Assembly (NCBI RefSeq): GCF_027596085.1
Contig: NC_072462.1
Span: forward strand, 23,267,112 to 23,331,111
Direction: 5' to 3'
Source of the DNA: Anoplopoma fimbria
Lineage: Eukaryota; Chordata; Actinopteri; Perciformes; Anoplopomatidae
Length of the DNA stretch: 64,000 nucleotides
The notes below the pieces were generated by a model. That model saw only the letters and a list, made by a program, of their open reading frames with translations. It ran no database searches and had not been told where the DNA came from. This document shows positions 48,074 through 59,539 of this stretch, one piece after another; within the stretch, counting starts at the first letter, position 1, and each line of letters opens with the position of its first letter. A program made the position numbers and the translations under genes.

Positions 48074-49379
48074 TACTGGTACCTACGCACCAAAATAATT
48101 CAACATAGTTTCCTCGCATAGGTTTTACAGAAGCCCCCACATACTACCCATTCAACCATCATGTCCTTTCTGAGTATGGTCACTTCAGTTCACTCTCAGT
48201 TCCAGATATCATTCAGGTTAACCTTGCCCGCATTCCCAAGGCCTGTCTCCCTTTATGTGCAAAGACCCTGTCAACTCTTGCCGAGTGACTGAGTGGCCAG
48301 CTTTACCTTGTGCTGCCAGCCAGCCTCATTCGTAACATCATCACCTTCACTTGGCCATGTCATGCCTCTTACAGCAGATGGATGTCTCCCACCCAAGGAC
48401 AGCTGGGTAATGGCCCTCATCCTTGGCTTGGAGACGGGGGCACAATCACCTGTCATTCTCAATCTGTATGCTGCAAGCCAGAACAGACAGACGATGCAAA
48501 GAGGAAGAGGAAGAGGAGGAGTTTCATCAGGGGAAGGGATGCGCACCATACGGCTTGTTGAAAGAATGTAGTATGTGACTCTGAATGCATCTGCACCCAT
48601 ATTTATTTGCGGGCTCCCAGTTCACAAACTCGCACAGGATGGTTGTACAGTTTGCTACGTGAAAAGCATGAAAATGTAGAGGGAGTATTTTGATTGACTG
48701 ATCTGATAGAAAGCGATACGCAGGTCCGGAATCAACAATGTTGATACTGACAGTCATTTCCTTTTTCTATTAATTATTAAGGACTAATTCACATGCATGG
48801 TAGAACACAATAAATACCATATCTTAATGTGTGATTCCTCTGAACTATGGAGGTGATCCCTGAGAGAGCAAAGAGTGCTTGGGCTACAAAGAGTATTCAT
48901 GTACCCAGAACGTTATCAAACATGATATAGGCCCATTTTTTTTTGGCATCAAACCCAATTGACGCTATTATCAAAACAATATTTAGTAGTATTGATTCTT
49001 TGGGATTGATACGTCCACCCCTAGTTGAGAGATGAAGAAACAAGTGGTTGGTCATAAGGATAAAAAAAAATATATAAATATAAATATATACACCCAGATA
49101 TCATTCTCAGAAGGTAGCAGACAAAACCAGGGCTCAGCAGAATAATTTGTCTCTCAGGTGGGCAGAAAATAACTCAATAGTGTTTCATTTTGCTCTGTGG
49201 CTGACAGATGTGTTAACTATGAGAACTTGATGAAGTGATACTGTAATGTATTTCTGGGCTTGTTGTGTGTTATGCGAAAAATTGCTTGTTTGGGATTTGT
49301 ATTTTTACTGCAAAATTGCTAAATCTTAGTGTAGTCCTGTCTAATTAACAGTCAGAATATATCATAACACTCACAGTGA
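48074..49379. other. Non-coding stretch with possible repeat remnant
   Basis: GTATTGATTCTTTGGGATTG with ATACGTCCACCCCTAG near 48,989-49,025 resembles the end of a fish hAT-type repeat, but I found no matching start. TA-rich text lies near 49,068-49,092. No gene. Confidence 0.35.
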
Positions 49380-49645
49380 TGTAAGACGCACCGAACAAGT
49401 AACATTACAGTGAGATATAGGGACTTGTTTTCAGACAATGCATCTTCCAATATGAGAATATTTACTTGTATGAAAAAAGTGAAAAAATACAACAAAGGTT
49501 TCAAGCTTAATTCAAGATATCTGTTTAACTTAAAGGCCTAAATATTACATTTAATTTCAAGTAATCTTACCAAGCAAATTTACACTTTTTCCATTTTTTT
49601 TAAACAAATTTAACTTACAAACAAGTAAAAAAAAAACAATCAAGA
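49380..49645. repeat. Possible dispersed repeat K
   Basis: CTTGTTTTCAGACAATGCAT, CCAATATGAGAATATTTACT and CAAGTAATCTTACCAAGCAA resemble a fish repeat that I recall. There is only one copy in the window, so the call rests on memory. Confidence 0.35.
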
Positions 49646-51469
49646 AAACCAAATCAAAACAAACTTTGAACTCCCGCTTTAATTTTCCCTTATTTCCCTC
49701 CACCCATTTACTTTTATGCATCTTCTGCTATTGGCTAGTTGAGCTCAAACACTAATACTTCAAATAAAGCAATGTATTTCAAACCCAAGCAAAACTATGA
49801 TCAAAGAATGTGTAGCCTAGATAGATGTGAGAACATCAGCAACATCATAGTATTGATAACATCTGGTGAAAATGTGTGTTAAATAGTCTCTATTGGTCTA
49901 AACAGCAAATGTATACACATTCACACTGACAGCGACGGGACACTATTTCCCTGAGGTCTTCACACACCGAAACCATAAACACCAAGCTCCTCCTCTTCTA
50001 GCTCAGGACTCTTGCATGGTGTAAGTCTAGACCGCTCTGATTAAAATTTAACATCTGTCCAAGTTCTGTGAATCTTTCATTTTCCTCTGGGGGCACAGTG
50101 TGATGACTCCAGTGAACACTAATGAACACATAATGAGCTACAAATAGCTCTCAGAGTGGTCTGGTTCCTACACTGCTTCCTGTGTCCTTAGATTCATCTC
50201 CACAAAAAAACCCATCAAAACAATTAAACGTTATTAGTTTATATGGTTACGGAATGACATGTAAAAGAAAAAAAAGTGATTGTAGTCACTGGTACAACTA
50301 TAAGGAAGAATATTCAAGAAGAAGACCCATTACCCACTAAGCCCCAAACACTCTGCTAACTGGAAGAAACACAATGTACAAGTTTCAATCTGTCTTTCAT
50401 AGAACAAGAGGGCGGAACACAATGGTTCACTGTGTTCAGGGTTTGGATTAAACAACAGCTTGGTTTGTACAGTGAGACCCAGCCAAACTTTTGCTGATTT
50501 AATCCCTTATGTCTTTATTAATAACAGTGATGACAGCATATCCATGACTAGGGGCGCTTCCTCTTTGGAGGATTATTTCTTAAATCTCTAAATCCTTTAC
50601 CAGTTAGCTGTTTTTTCCCCAAACACCCCAACAGTCATCTCTGCATGTGTGGCAGGCAGCTTTTCTAGAAGGTTTGGACTCTCTCCAGCTCTGGGCAGGG
50701 GGGAGAAAATGACAGAGGGATGACAAAGTACAAATGTAGGACAGAGGGAGAAAGAGGTAGTCATCATGTTATAATTCATCCGGTCTCCTCTCCAAAGTGC
50801 CACCTAGATCCTTTGCCTATTAATAAAAAAACTATGACTAAAGTGCTGAGTTAACGTCATGGTGGAGGGGAAGCTGCTGTTTTTCATTAATGTTTCAAAT
50901 TCACCACAACAAAGACTGATGCTGGTAGTTAGGAGATGCTTGCCTTCCGGATCAAGTATGCAACCCCTTCTTTCTGTGTGTTTGTTGTCCTCCTAGATTC
51001 TGTATGTTATTTTTTATCTGGATTCTTTAAAGGGATGTTGTTGTGTCAATATGGGCACAGTTATTCCCATCGAGTGTGTTTCTGTCTACTTGTTTGTATG
51101 CACATTTTCAATCTGAGCATAAAAGTGGAATGCAAGTAATGCAAAAACGTTTTAATGCTCAGCTTCTTTCTTGGAGATTTGAAAGTTGGTGTTTCAATCT
51201 AAGAAAAATGTGACCAAATGCAAACATTGGAAAGAGATTAATTGAATTACTCAAAAAAACATAAACATAAATGTAAACTTCTGGCATGTACTCCACATAA
51301 TTTTTGTTAGTTGGAGGTTTGTCTGGCACTTTTCTAATTAGGTCATCTTGTTACACCATCTCCTTCAGCAGTGGTCTAATGACACACTAGTGGAGAATTA
51401 GCGCCAACAACTGTTTATCTTAATGTGCCAAAATCCTAATATTTATTGGATGGAAATGTAAATTAATCA
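49646..51469. other. Non-coding stretch, no gene seen
   Basis: AT-rich sequence with short A-runs near 49,626-49,636. No frames or repeats worth noting. Confidence 0.4.
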
Positions 51470-51604
51470 CACACAGGACTTTCAACCAGGAGACAGCTGT
51501 CATGTCCCGTGTAAAACCAAAACCAAATGTTAACTTTCAGTTGTCGCGTAAAGTTGTTATGCTTGTTCAGCCCAATATATGGTCGTGAAATAGTCATCAA
51601 ATGC

Positions 51605-52012
51605 AATCTATTGGTTTCATGTTCATGGACACCATTAGTCTGTTTTTTTCGCGTCGCTCAATACAATTTAATGCCAATGGAAGGTTAATTAAGATTCTTG
51701 TTTGTGCTGGACAGGCAAATTAAATGCATCTAATGACAGTCAGAGCAAGTGATGTAGTATTTATTATCCAAAGGTAATCTTATGGCTGGCTGGTGGGAGT
51801 GAAGGGGGATGGGTCCATTCGACACCGCATTGTGGATATATGGTTGTTTTGCATCCTAAACCTAACTGTACGTAAATATTTTAAACCCAACCATGATGTT
51901 TTTCTAAAACTTAACTAGGTGGTTTTCTTGGCTAAACCTTACATTTGAAGATTCCTGAGCGACACGAAAAATACGGACAATTTGCTTCCCTGTACACAAA
52001 AACCAATAGATT
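51605..52012. mobile_element. Foldback-type non-autonomous element
   Basis: The left arm 51,605-51,661 and right arm 51,955-52,012 are imperfect reverse complements over nearly 60 bp, both starting AATCTATTGGTTT from the outer end and sharing TCGCGTCGCTCA (left) with TCGTGTCGCTCAG (right, complemented). The centre contains G-type text (CTAAACCTAACTG, AACTTAACTAGGTGG). Upstream sequence (51,475-51,600) also resembles the same percomorph family as I recall it, so the element may be larger. No transposase and no clear target duplication. Confidence 0.6.
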
Positions 52013-52134
52013 CCATTTTGTGACTGCGAAGGGGGTTATTGTTATCTATTTATGCTAGTTACCGTGGTTACATTGTTACGTAATTATTTGACCCCAAACC
52101 ATTTTGTATTTTTCGTTCAGAAATGTCAACTTTT

Positions 52135-52465
52135 AGCAAATCCTGTTTTCAAGTCCATTGGATTTGCACAATCAATGAATCCTAATGTCAGTGTTGATCC
52201 ATTGACTTTCCCTCCAGCGCCACCAATGCCTTGACAATCACTTGGCAGATTGTCATACTTTTTTACATTACATCTATTGCAATAACTCGTCATTTAATGC
52301 CGCAATCAAGACTAATTATTTTATTTATGACTAACTACCCCCCCCCCCCCCCCCAAAAAAAAAATATTGTCTCAGCTGTACTTTCTGGATATAACATTAA
52401 GCTCAAAGTGCAGCCTCACAGAGCCGCCAGCATGGCTGTAGACTGTTGGACTTGCTTATTCTCAT
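52135..52465 (+). repeat. Dispersed repeat E, third copy, internally rearranged
   Basis: AATGAATCCTAATGTCAGTG, CATTGACTTTCCCTCCAGCG and CCACCAATGCCTTGAC (52,165-52,235) are E text. AAGCTCAAAGTGCAGCCTCA, then CAGAGCCGCCAGCATGGCTG and TAGACTGTTGGACTTG (52,399-52,458) is the family's end as I recall it. Most of the middle is missing or replaced by AT-rich text and a C/A run. Confidence 0.5.
52338..52364. repeat. C17-A10 homopolymer junction
   Basis: Seventeen C followed directly by ten A, inside the rearranged E copy. Such runs are prone to length error in sequencing, so the exact count is uncertain. Confidence 0.9.
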
Positions 52466-54261
52466 CCATATTAATAACAACGCCGTTTCAGCTTATGATG
52501 TCAAGAGTGTGATAGGAGCAAAGCTGAAAGCCTGCAATTTTTGGTGTGGTTGATGATTGATGAATCAAGGAAAAATAAATAGTCTAGATAATGAGAGAGA
52601 ACTCATGCCAGAAAGGAGAAGAAACCAAAAAAGGTGGGGTGTTAGAGCGGCGACTCCAGTAAGAAGATGGGAGAGTAATTTGAGCAAAGTATCTGTTGTT
52701 ATTCTGAGGATGATTTATAAAAAAAGGGAGCTCAAGTCTTGGCTTTAAGTGTCTCCATTCTGGAGATTTCTCTCCATGGATGTAACCATATTCCTGTCTG
52801 TGCTGTCTGATGATGACGGTTTAATGTGTGTACACAGAATGATATTGAAAGGGAGCGATTTAAGCTGACAGACATTCAAATGGGGCAGACAGACAGACAT
52901 AAAGACGACCAACAAGTTGGAGCAGGTGATGGCAGGGTGAGACTGATGTGCTGAGGGGGATGTGAGAAGCTGCCAAGAAAAACCTCATTCCTGCCACGCT
53001 GTTGCTGTGACAGACTGAGTATGTTAGAGTGATTGAAATACATAAAAAAGGGGGGGTTGGGGTGAGAATGTGAATAAAGAACTAAATCACTTGGGTGCAA
53101 ACTCTCCTCCTCTGCCTTTCATACTCCACCTCTTTCATGCAGGATCTTACCTGGAAGCAGAAAAAAGTCTGCTAGGATGACTGATACTTGCAGCCTATCA
53201 CCCAATAACATCACCTGCATCTACTTCTAAAGTGCAGTTTCTGCTTGTAGGTCTTGCCAGAATACATTTATAACAGTTGGTGTGCTACTAAGATTTATGT
53301 TTAAAAAATTACATCTTAATGTTGCTTTTTATTCTATTTTTTACCAATCTATGTCTTCTAATTTCTCAGGGTTTACACAAGTTTAACATTTATATTCTGA
53401 CCGTGATGTACAGAGACTTATACACTTAATAGATTTACTTTAATCTACCTTAATATAGAAAAAATGTTGCGACTTCGGCAAAATGGTTTGACAAAAGGGA
53501 GCTACATGAAATGTCACCATGAAGTATTCAGTGCAAATATCTCATTGTGACATCATGCTATTGGTTTAGCATGTGCTGACATTTGTGTCAGAGATGTGGA
53601 CTGGAGCAAAGGTTTACGCTTGAATCATGCAAACATCATGGTTAATGTGTTTTTTGTTTTTTTTGCAGCTGAAACCACGTGCTTAAGGTAAAGACTGACA
53701 CATAGGAAATAATCTAGTCCAGGGATTCTCCAACCTTAATTCATAGCCCACTTGTGAAGCTAAATGTCCGAGGACCACCTACCTAAACAACAACAACAAC
53801 AACAACATTGAACAAAATTCAACAAAATTCAACAAAATGAACTGAGTTGTACATTTGTGTTATGCCTCTGTCAGCTGTAATAACCGATATTAATACTCTG
53901 CTCATCTGCAGATCTAATGTATTCAGGGTTTTATTTCCTCACCATACACTTTGAAAGCGTTAACTGGCACGAGGCTGTCTCCCAAGTCACTTTTTCGTCA
54001 CTGCATCCGCTAGCTTACAGTAGCAAAACACGTTTGTCTATACCTAAAGATGTGTAGTGATTGGCAGGAAGATATTGAAACATTACAAAATTAAGCTTTG
54101 TTTGGATTACTAGGTTTTATAATTATGTGAATTCTTGAACTGAATTACCAAATAATGTACGTCTTAATTCAATCTAACCATTTGGCATTGCCTCTGTAGC
54201 CCACTGGACAGCACTCTGAGGCCTACCATTGGGTCCTGGCCCGGTGATTTACAATATTCTT
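52466..54261. other. Non-coding stretch with CAA-type tandem runs
   Basis: An ACAACAACAACAACAACAAC run at about 53,788-53,807 is followed by two to three copies of AACAAAATTC (53,811-53,838). The rest is unremarkable, with no gene. Confidence 0.45.
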
Positions 54262-54665
54262 TCGAAACCAATGAACAGAAATGACTATATTTGGAATGCG
54301 AAGGAGTGATGTAGGGATGCATATACGGCTCTAGTAGTGGCAGCAACGTGTCAATCACAGTAAGACTGCCCTGAAGCATACCATGCTTTATGGTCTATTT
54401 GACTCTAAAAGGGACCGTAATTAACATAAAAACATCATGCTGAATTGAGGAAGACTTGGAACTAGCAATTGAGACCATAAACTAACGTTTACAATGTTTA
54501 CTGAGGTATTAAATCAAGTGAGAAGTAGGGTAATCTTCCATACAATCTGGCCTACTTTTGCAACCAGAGCAGTCGCCCCCTGCTGGTCAGTAGAGAGAAT
54601 GAAAGTTTTTAAGACACTTCCGCATTGGCTTCACTCGGCAGAACTGGAAGTTGCCGCCTGGTCAA
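54262..54665 (+). repeat. Dispersed repeat A, copy 2, 5' truncated
   Basis: Begins within the family at AACCAATGAACAGAAATGAC. Continues with TATATTTGGAATGCGAAGG, GTGTCAATCACAGTAAGACT, CATCATGCTGAATTGAGGAA, GAGACCATAAACTAACGTTT and CCCCCTGCTGGTCAGTAGAG, ending near TTAAGACACTTCCGC. It lacks the TGTATATAAGAAGT start seen in copies 1 and 3. Confidence 0.75.
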
Positions 54666-55094
54666 GAATAGCTGATCTTTAGATTCATAAAGGTGTGGAG
54701 GAGAACGTGTGCGTAAAACCAACACCCCCCCTCTTATTTTACATTTAAAATCTATGACCAGGCAGCAGCAGAATGTGGAGATGTATCTCATCTATGCAGA
54801 ACCGTACAGATCTTGGGGCACTCTTCCCTTCCACGGTGTATTTGTTGTTTGCCAGCTAACATTTGTGTATTAAATAATTGCTATGTTGTCCAGAATGAGG
54901 CTATTTTGTCCTTGTTAGTTTTATTTTGATCACTCACGCTGGGACACAAGAAGCAAACACAACTGGCGCAAAACAGAGGAGGGGAGCAGATCAAAGAAAT
55001 CTACAAAAAAAAAAGATAAAACTGAAAACGAGAGGGGGGTGGGGATGGAAAGAGAGACAAAGACAATCTGTAGCCAATGAAGGCTTCAACCAGT
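54666..55094. other. Non-coding stretch, no gene seen
   Basis: Short A-runs near 55,003-55,015. No gene or family. Confidence 0.4.
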
Positions 55095-55310
55095 TTTCAT
55101 TATTGATTAATCTCTCAGTTATGTCTTTGATTAATCATTTGTTCTTGTAAATGTCAGAAAACTATGAAAAACACACCACACAGTTTTAGTTTAAGAATTA
55201 AATCAGAAAAAACACACGAATATGATATATCAGGGCCATATTATATTTGAGAAACTGGAACTACAACATCTTTTGGGCATTTTTGTTTCATTAACAAAAC
55301 AATTTGATTT
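55095..55310. repeat. Dispersed repeat J fragment
   Basis: TTATTGATTAATCTCTCAGT, TTTGATTAATCATTTGTTC and AAATGTCAGAAAACTATGAA match the order of a percomorph repeat that I recall; it ends in AT-rich text near 55,310. The other end of such an element is seen at 19,085. Confidence 0.45.
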
Positions 55311-56399
55311 GATTAAATGACAGAGCAAAGTCATATTTATTACCAAAATAAAGCCATTAGTGATATGTATTTGCTAAAGAGGAGATTACTGATCCTCTAC
55401 CAATGCTTTCTTCTTTAAAAAAAATAAAAATACCATCTCCCGTCTCTTACTCCTTCTGTCTCCCTCTCTCATAATCACAATCCATTTTCATGTCATCCAA
55501 CTTCCATCCATCCTCTCTGAGCATCCGACCTGCTCGACGCTGATGGAGTTATCATCATTCTCCTTTTACCCGTCCCACCCTCCCATGCCCCCAGACAGCT
55601 CCCTCTTCCCCACAGTAAATGTTTGTTTTCCCCACAAATGTAGGGCAGAGAGTTGGGGAGCTGACATCGGCCCCCCTGTGTGGCAAACGCCCCCCTGAGG
55701 AGCTGCACTTACAAGCGCCAGAATCAAATACATGAGGCATTATTGAGATGAGGGGTTGGTGGGTGTGCATTCAAAAAAAATGACATCCCGCTATGGCTCT
55801 TAAGGAGGAGCAAGGATAATTAGCATTCATAGAAATCCAGTGTCTGGCACTGTGATGTGTGTGTAGCTGCACTGTTCTCAGAGTGGTTTTAGAAAAATAA
55901 AATTGGTGCATTTACCCATCAAACTTCCTTCATGACAATATGTTGAAAAGCACATAGTTGGAGCACCGCTTCCCACCTGACATGTGTGTTTCTCCTTGTG
56001 CATGGATTAATTAATCTCTTCTGATGCGTGCACCCTGTTGTGTTTGTATCAGCTGCTGCTGTTTGGTGATGAAAGGCAGTGTGATGTGCAACAGGGTTGC
56101 AATGTTTCTGATAAAAAAGTCTGGTTCCATCAGCCTTTATTTATCACATCCTCTCTTTTTCAAAACTCCAATTTTTTTTTATTTTTGCTGTATCTGTAAA
56201 GTTTTTTAAGTGCAATTCCCAGATGGGCATTTAAATGGATGGGTCGAAATGTACTCAGTGAATAAATAAGTGAGTAAGTGAAGCTGGTTACTGAGAGAGA
56301 ACAGGACACAGGGTACAACTATATGGACTGACAAGAACGTCAATATTGGACAATTCTCCAAAATAAGGTTAAAGGTGTTTGGCCATCAATATGGTCATG
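55311..56399. other. Non-coding stretch, no gene seen
   Basis: A pyrimidine-rich part lies at 55,438-55,500, and 55,490-55,800 is C-rich with overlapping minus-strand frames of 71 codons and no domain. No repeat family. Confidence 0.4.
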
Positions 56400-56629
56400 G
56401 CTGAGCTAGTAGCTAGCAGCCAACGGTAGCAATAGCACCGATAGAGCTAACAGAGATGAACAGTGGGGGAACCAGAGGATTGGTGCTACGCTTCTGATGC
56501 TGATGGTTGGGAAGGTGTTATCAGCGATAACCGCCATATGAAAGCAGTGCACAGCTGCAGCCATGAGTCGGTCGGTTCCACAATATGGATAGATATGTGT
56601 TTGTGTTTTATCTTTTCATGCCTATTTAA
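56400..56629 (+). repeat. Dispersed repeat B, first part of a split copy
   Basis: GAGCTAACAGAGATGAACAG, TGGGGGAACCAGAGGATTGG, GATAACCGCCATATGAAAGC and CAGCTGCAGCCATGAGTCGG parallel the B copy at 9,955 in order. It is interrupted by an A copy. Confidence 0.6.
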
Positions 56630-57078
56630 CACAAGTACAATACCTCTGGTTCTGAAAAGTGTCTTAACTTGCACTCTTTCTAATGTCCAGCAGGGGGTGA
56701 CTTTTCTGGTTGCAAAAATAAGTCTGGCTGCACAAAACACTGTAAACATGTGTTTATGGTCTCAATCACTAGTTTCCAGTCTTTTCCGATACAGCATAAT
56801 GTTCATTTAGTAAATTATGGTCCCATTTAGAGTAAAAAGACCATAAAGTGGGGTATGCTTTAGGGCGGGGCTACATTGTGAATGAGTGGTCTAGGATTAT
56901 TAGTATTCTCCGCATTCCAAATATGGTCACTTACATTCAGGGGTTGCGAAAAGCCAAGATGGTGATGGCCTTAATCCAGGATGGTGACAGCCAAATGCAA
57001 ACTTCAAGGCTTCAAAAGAACAGCACAACAATGGATGATGTCATGATTACTACGTCAACTTTCTTATATACAGTCAAT
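56630..57078 (-). mobile_element. Dispersed repeat A, copy 3, inserted in repeat B
   Basis: Read on the minus strand it starts near GACTGTATATAAGAAAGTTG and continues with CATCTTGGCTTTTCGCAACC, GTGACCATATTTGGAATGCG, GACCATAATTTACTAAATGA and GAGACCATAAACACATGTTT, ending near CCCCCTGCTGGACATTAGAA. It keeps both family ends, unlike copy 2. It sits between two halves of B, so it arrived after B. Confidence 0.75.
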
Positions 57079-57255
57079 GCAACAAATGGATGAGTGCTAG
57101 AACCAGCTATGTCAACAAAGCCCAGAGAAACCCAGATTACAAGACACCCAAAGGGGAGAGTGACTTGATTCTCTGCTCAGGTAGACTCCACTTTATCTTT
57201 ACATAGCGAATAGTTGCTTGTTGTTATATGAATGATCTGAGCCTTCAACCAAATA
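57079..57255 (+). repeat. Dispersed repeat B, second part of the split copy
   Basis: GGGGAGAGTGACTTGATTCT, CTGCTCAGGTAGACTCCACT and TTTATCTTTACATAGCGAAT, then AGTTGCTTGTTGTTATATGA parallel the end of the copy at 10,235-10,320. Confidence 0.65.
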
Positions 57256-57688
57256 GATAACACTAACACATGAGCATATTGAGGAGGAAGATAAGAGTAA
57301 TTTAAGCTCCCACATAATACCTTACTCATACACATGTGTCATCCTACAGCTGTTTTAGCAGTGCCCCATACAGCTGTGCAGGGACCAATGGTCCATTATT
57401 CCATTGTAAACAACCCCAGTAAACAAATGGGATTTGGCTTTAAATCCAGCTTTTAGTCCACTGAAATGGTGGTTGGATTCCCTTTTTGTGTTTACGTTGA
57501 TAAAATGTTTCATCATCTTGAAAGCCAAAGATAAAATGCCCCATTTTTCTGTAGTGTAAACAGAGACTGTATATAACCAAGACCCTGACCAACACTGCTC
57601 TGTGCCAATAACCGCTTCAAGATCAACTGTAGATGGGGCTGCATTCAACTAAACAGAAAGAATTCCTCAAAAAGAGATCATGACAGCC

Positions 57689-57690
<2 letters not shown>
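57256..57690. other. Non-coding stretch, no gene seen
   Basis: AGAGACTGTATATAACCAAG near 57,562 resembles the first bases of repeat A, but nothing further of A follows. A minus-strand frame of 97 codons has no domain. Confidence 0.4.

Positions 57691-57747
<57 letters not shown>
57691..57747. repeat. (AT)28 microsatellite
   Basis: Pure AT run of about 57 bp, followed by ATAAACATTTCC. Confidence 0.97.
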
Positions 57748-57750
<3 letters not shown>

Positions 57751-59539
57751 AACATTTCCATTCATTTTAAATCATTCTGGGCACTAGAAGGTGAAGTAAA
57801 GCGGAGGCAAATGTTCACAGTAATCTCTACGTTTTTTATTTCTATGAAGGAGAATGTATAGTCTTCAAAATCCTATTGGTGCTCATTTTTCCCCAAATGC
57901 TCTTGTTTACATTAGGGACCCCTAAATAAGTTAGAATGCTACATAAAGTTTGAAACTTATTTGTAAATGTAATTTTGGATGCCTGTAGAAAAATTGTTCG
58001 TTAATCAATAGAATAATCTTATCAGATCTATTGATTAACGAACAATTTTTCAATGTCCCTGAAAACCTACATAAACCAATTATTTCTCTATAAACTTAAG
58101 ACATTTTATGTAAACATGCACAAATCAAGGAATGAATGGACCACAACAGTTATAACTTTGGCAGAAAATGTTGTCTTCATATAGGTTCCCATCAGTCAAA
58201 GTAAGAAGCTCATTGAGAAAAATGGGGTTCAGGCCTTTAAACTAATTTCTTAAGCATAAACAGCAAACATTTTAAAATTCAAGCTTTTCAGGATTTTTCT
58301 GTTATACATTAAAAAAAATAAAAATAAAGAATCAAACCTAAATTTAAAGGTTATAAATTCAAACATTTAGAGCGTATCTATTGCCTTCGCATGGCTCTTA
58401 ATACAGCCACAGCTGAACCTTTCGGTTAGCAGCTAATTGCGCAAACAGTGCTACCAGTGGGAGCAACTGCAACAGTGCTTAAAGATTAACTTGACACCAT
58501 TTGTCTGGACAGCGTGATCACTTATGACCATGCCAAACCTTACAACCAAACTTTCAGTAAATCACTACTTTTTAAATTCTGTCTTTCATAATTTTACTCT
58601 TGTATGAGTTATTTTAATTTTATGTTATGTATAAAGGTGTAGATGTGACTCATACTATTTCCTCTCCACAAGAGTATTTATGAGAAAAGAGGAAAAAGGT
58701 GTATGTCCTTCACCTTAATATTGATTTAAAATGAAAATGACGTATGCCACAGAATCCCTTTTCCATTCCTCTAAGGCTGTAAGAGTAATGCCAAATTCAC
58801 CACAATTGATCACACTGGCAGAGGAGAAAAGAGCGTGGCAAAGCGCCTCTCAAGAGCACCACACACCCCCGGTTCAGTCGATGTGATGTGATAGATGACT
58901 TCATGGATAAATTAAACAATAAGAATGGAACTAATATGCGTGGGATTGACACTGAAAAAGTGTGCTATAAAAAGGGATTCAGTGGGATAAAGTCATGCTG
59001 CGTTCATCGTTCCTGTGATCAAAAATATGCATGCTTTTATAGCTTACCCTGGTGTCAAACGTTGTGTTTTTTCAAAAAAGCCTCGCTCTTGGCTTGAGCT
59101 TCTTTCTCTTTGGTTTGTATTGACTTTAGGCATCTAAATGGAAGGAAAAAGGTTTCTGTGGTATTGGCAGAGTGAAATAAGGGGTATATAAGGGAACTGG
59201 CTGTCCAAAAGCCAGGGGTAAAAAAACACTGAAAAGCATGTGTTTCCAACAAGAGGCCCACTTCATAAAAGGAATAACATAAAAAGTTGTTGCAAAAAAA
59301 TTAAAAAAAGAAATAAATACACAAGGCCTTTGGATTGTGGCTTCAAAAAGGGACAGAGATACATTGTTTTCCATATGAGAAATCCTCCTTCCTGTACTCA
59401 TGCTTGCATACTTTTTGTTCAGAGGCTTATTATGTGTAAATGAGCCTCTGGCATTGAGCTCTTTGTGTGGCAGCATTTGGTCCAGGAAGGATGGAATCCC
59501 ACAAAAAAAACAACAACAGCACAGCTACTGAAAAAAAAA
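57748..59539. other. AT-rich non-coding stretch
   Basis: Holds the perfect inverted repeat at 57,988-58,051. Text near 58,432-58,475 (GCGCAAACAGTGCTACCAGT) resembles the GCTAACAGTGCTACCAGG start of repeat B and may be a small fragment. Frames up to 116 codons near 59,126 have no domain. Confidence 0.4.
57988..58051. repeat. Perfect inverted repeat, 25-bp arms
   Basis: Arm 57,988-58,012 is the exact reverse complement of 58,027-58,051, with a 14-nt spacer. The arm begins GAAAAATTGTTCGTTAATCA and ends AATAGA. No copy of the arm is seen elsewhere in the window and no flanking duplication is visible. As RNA it would fold into an unusually perfect 25-bp hairpin; as DNA it could extrude a cruciform. 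Confidence 0.95.
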
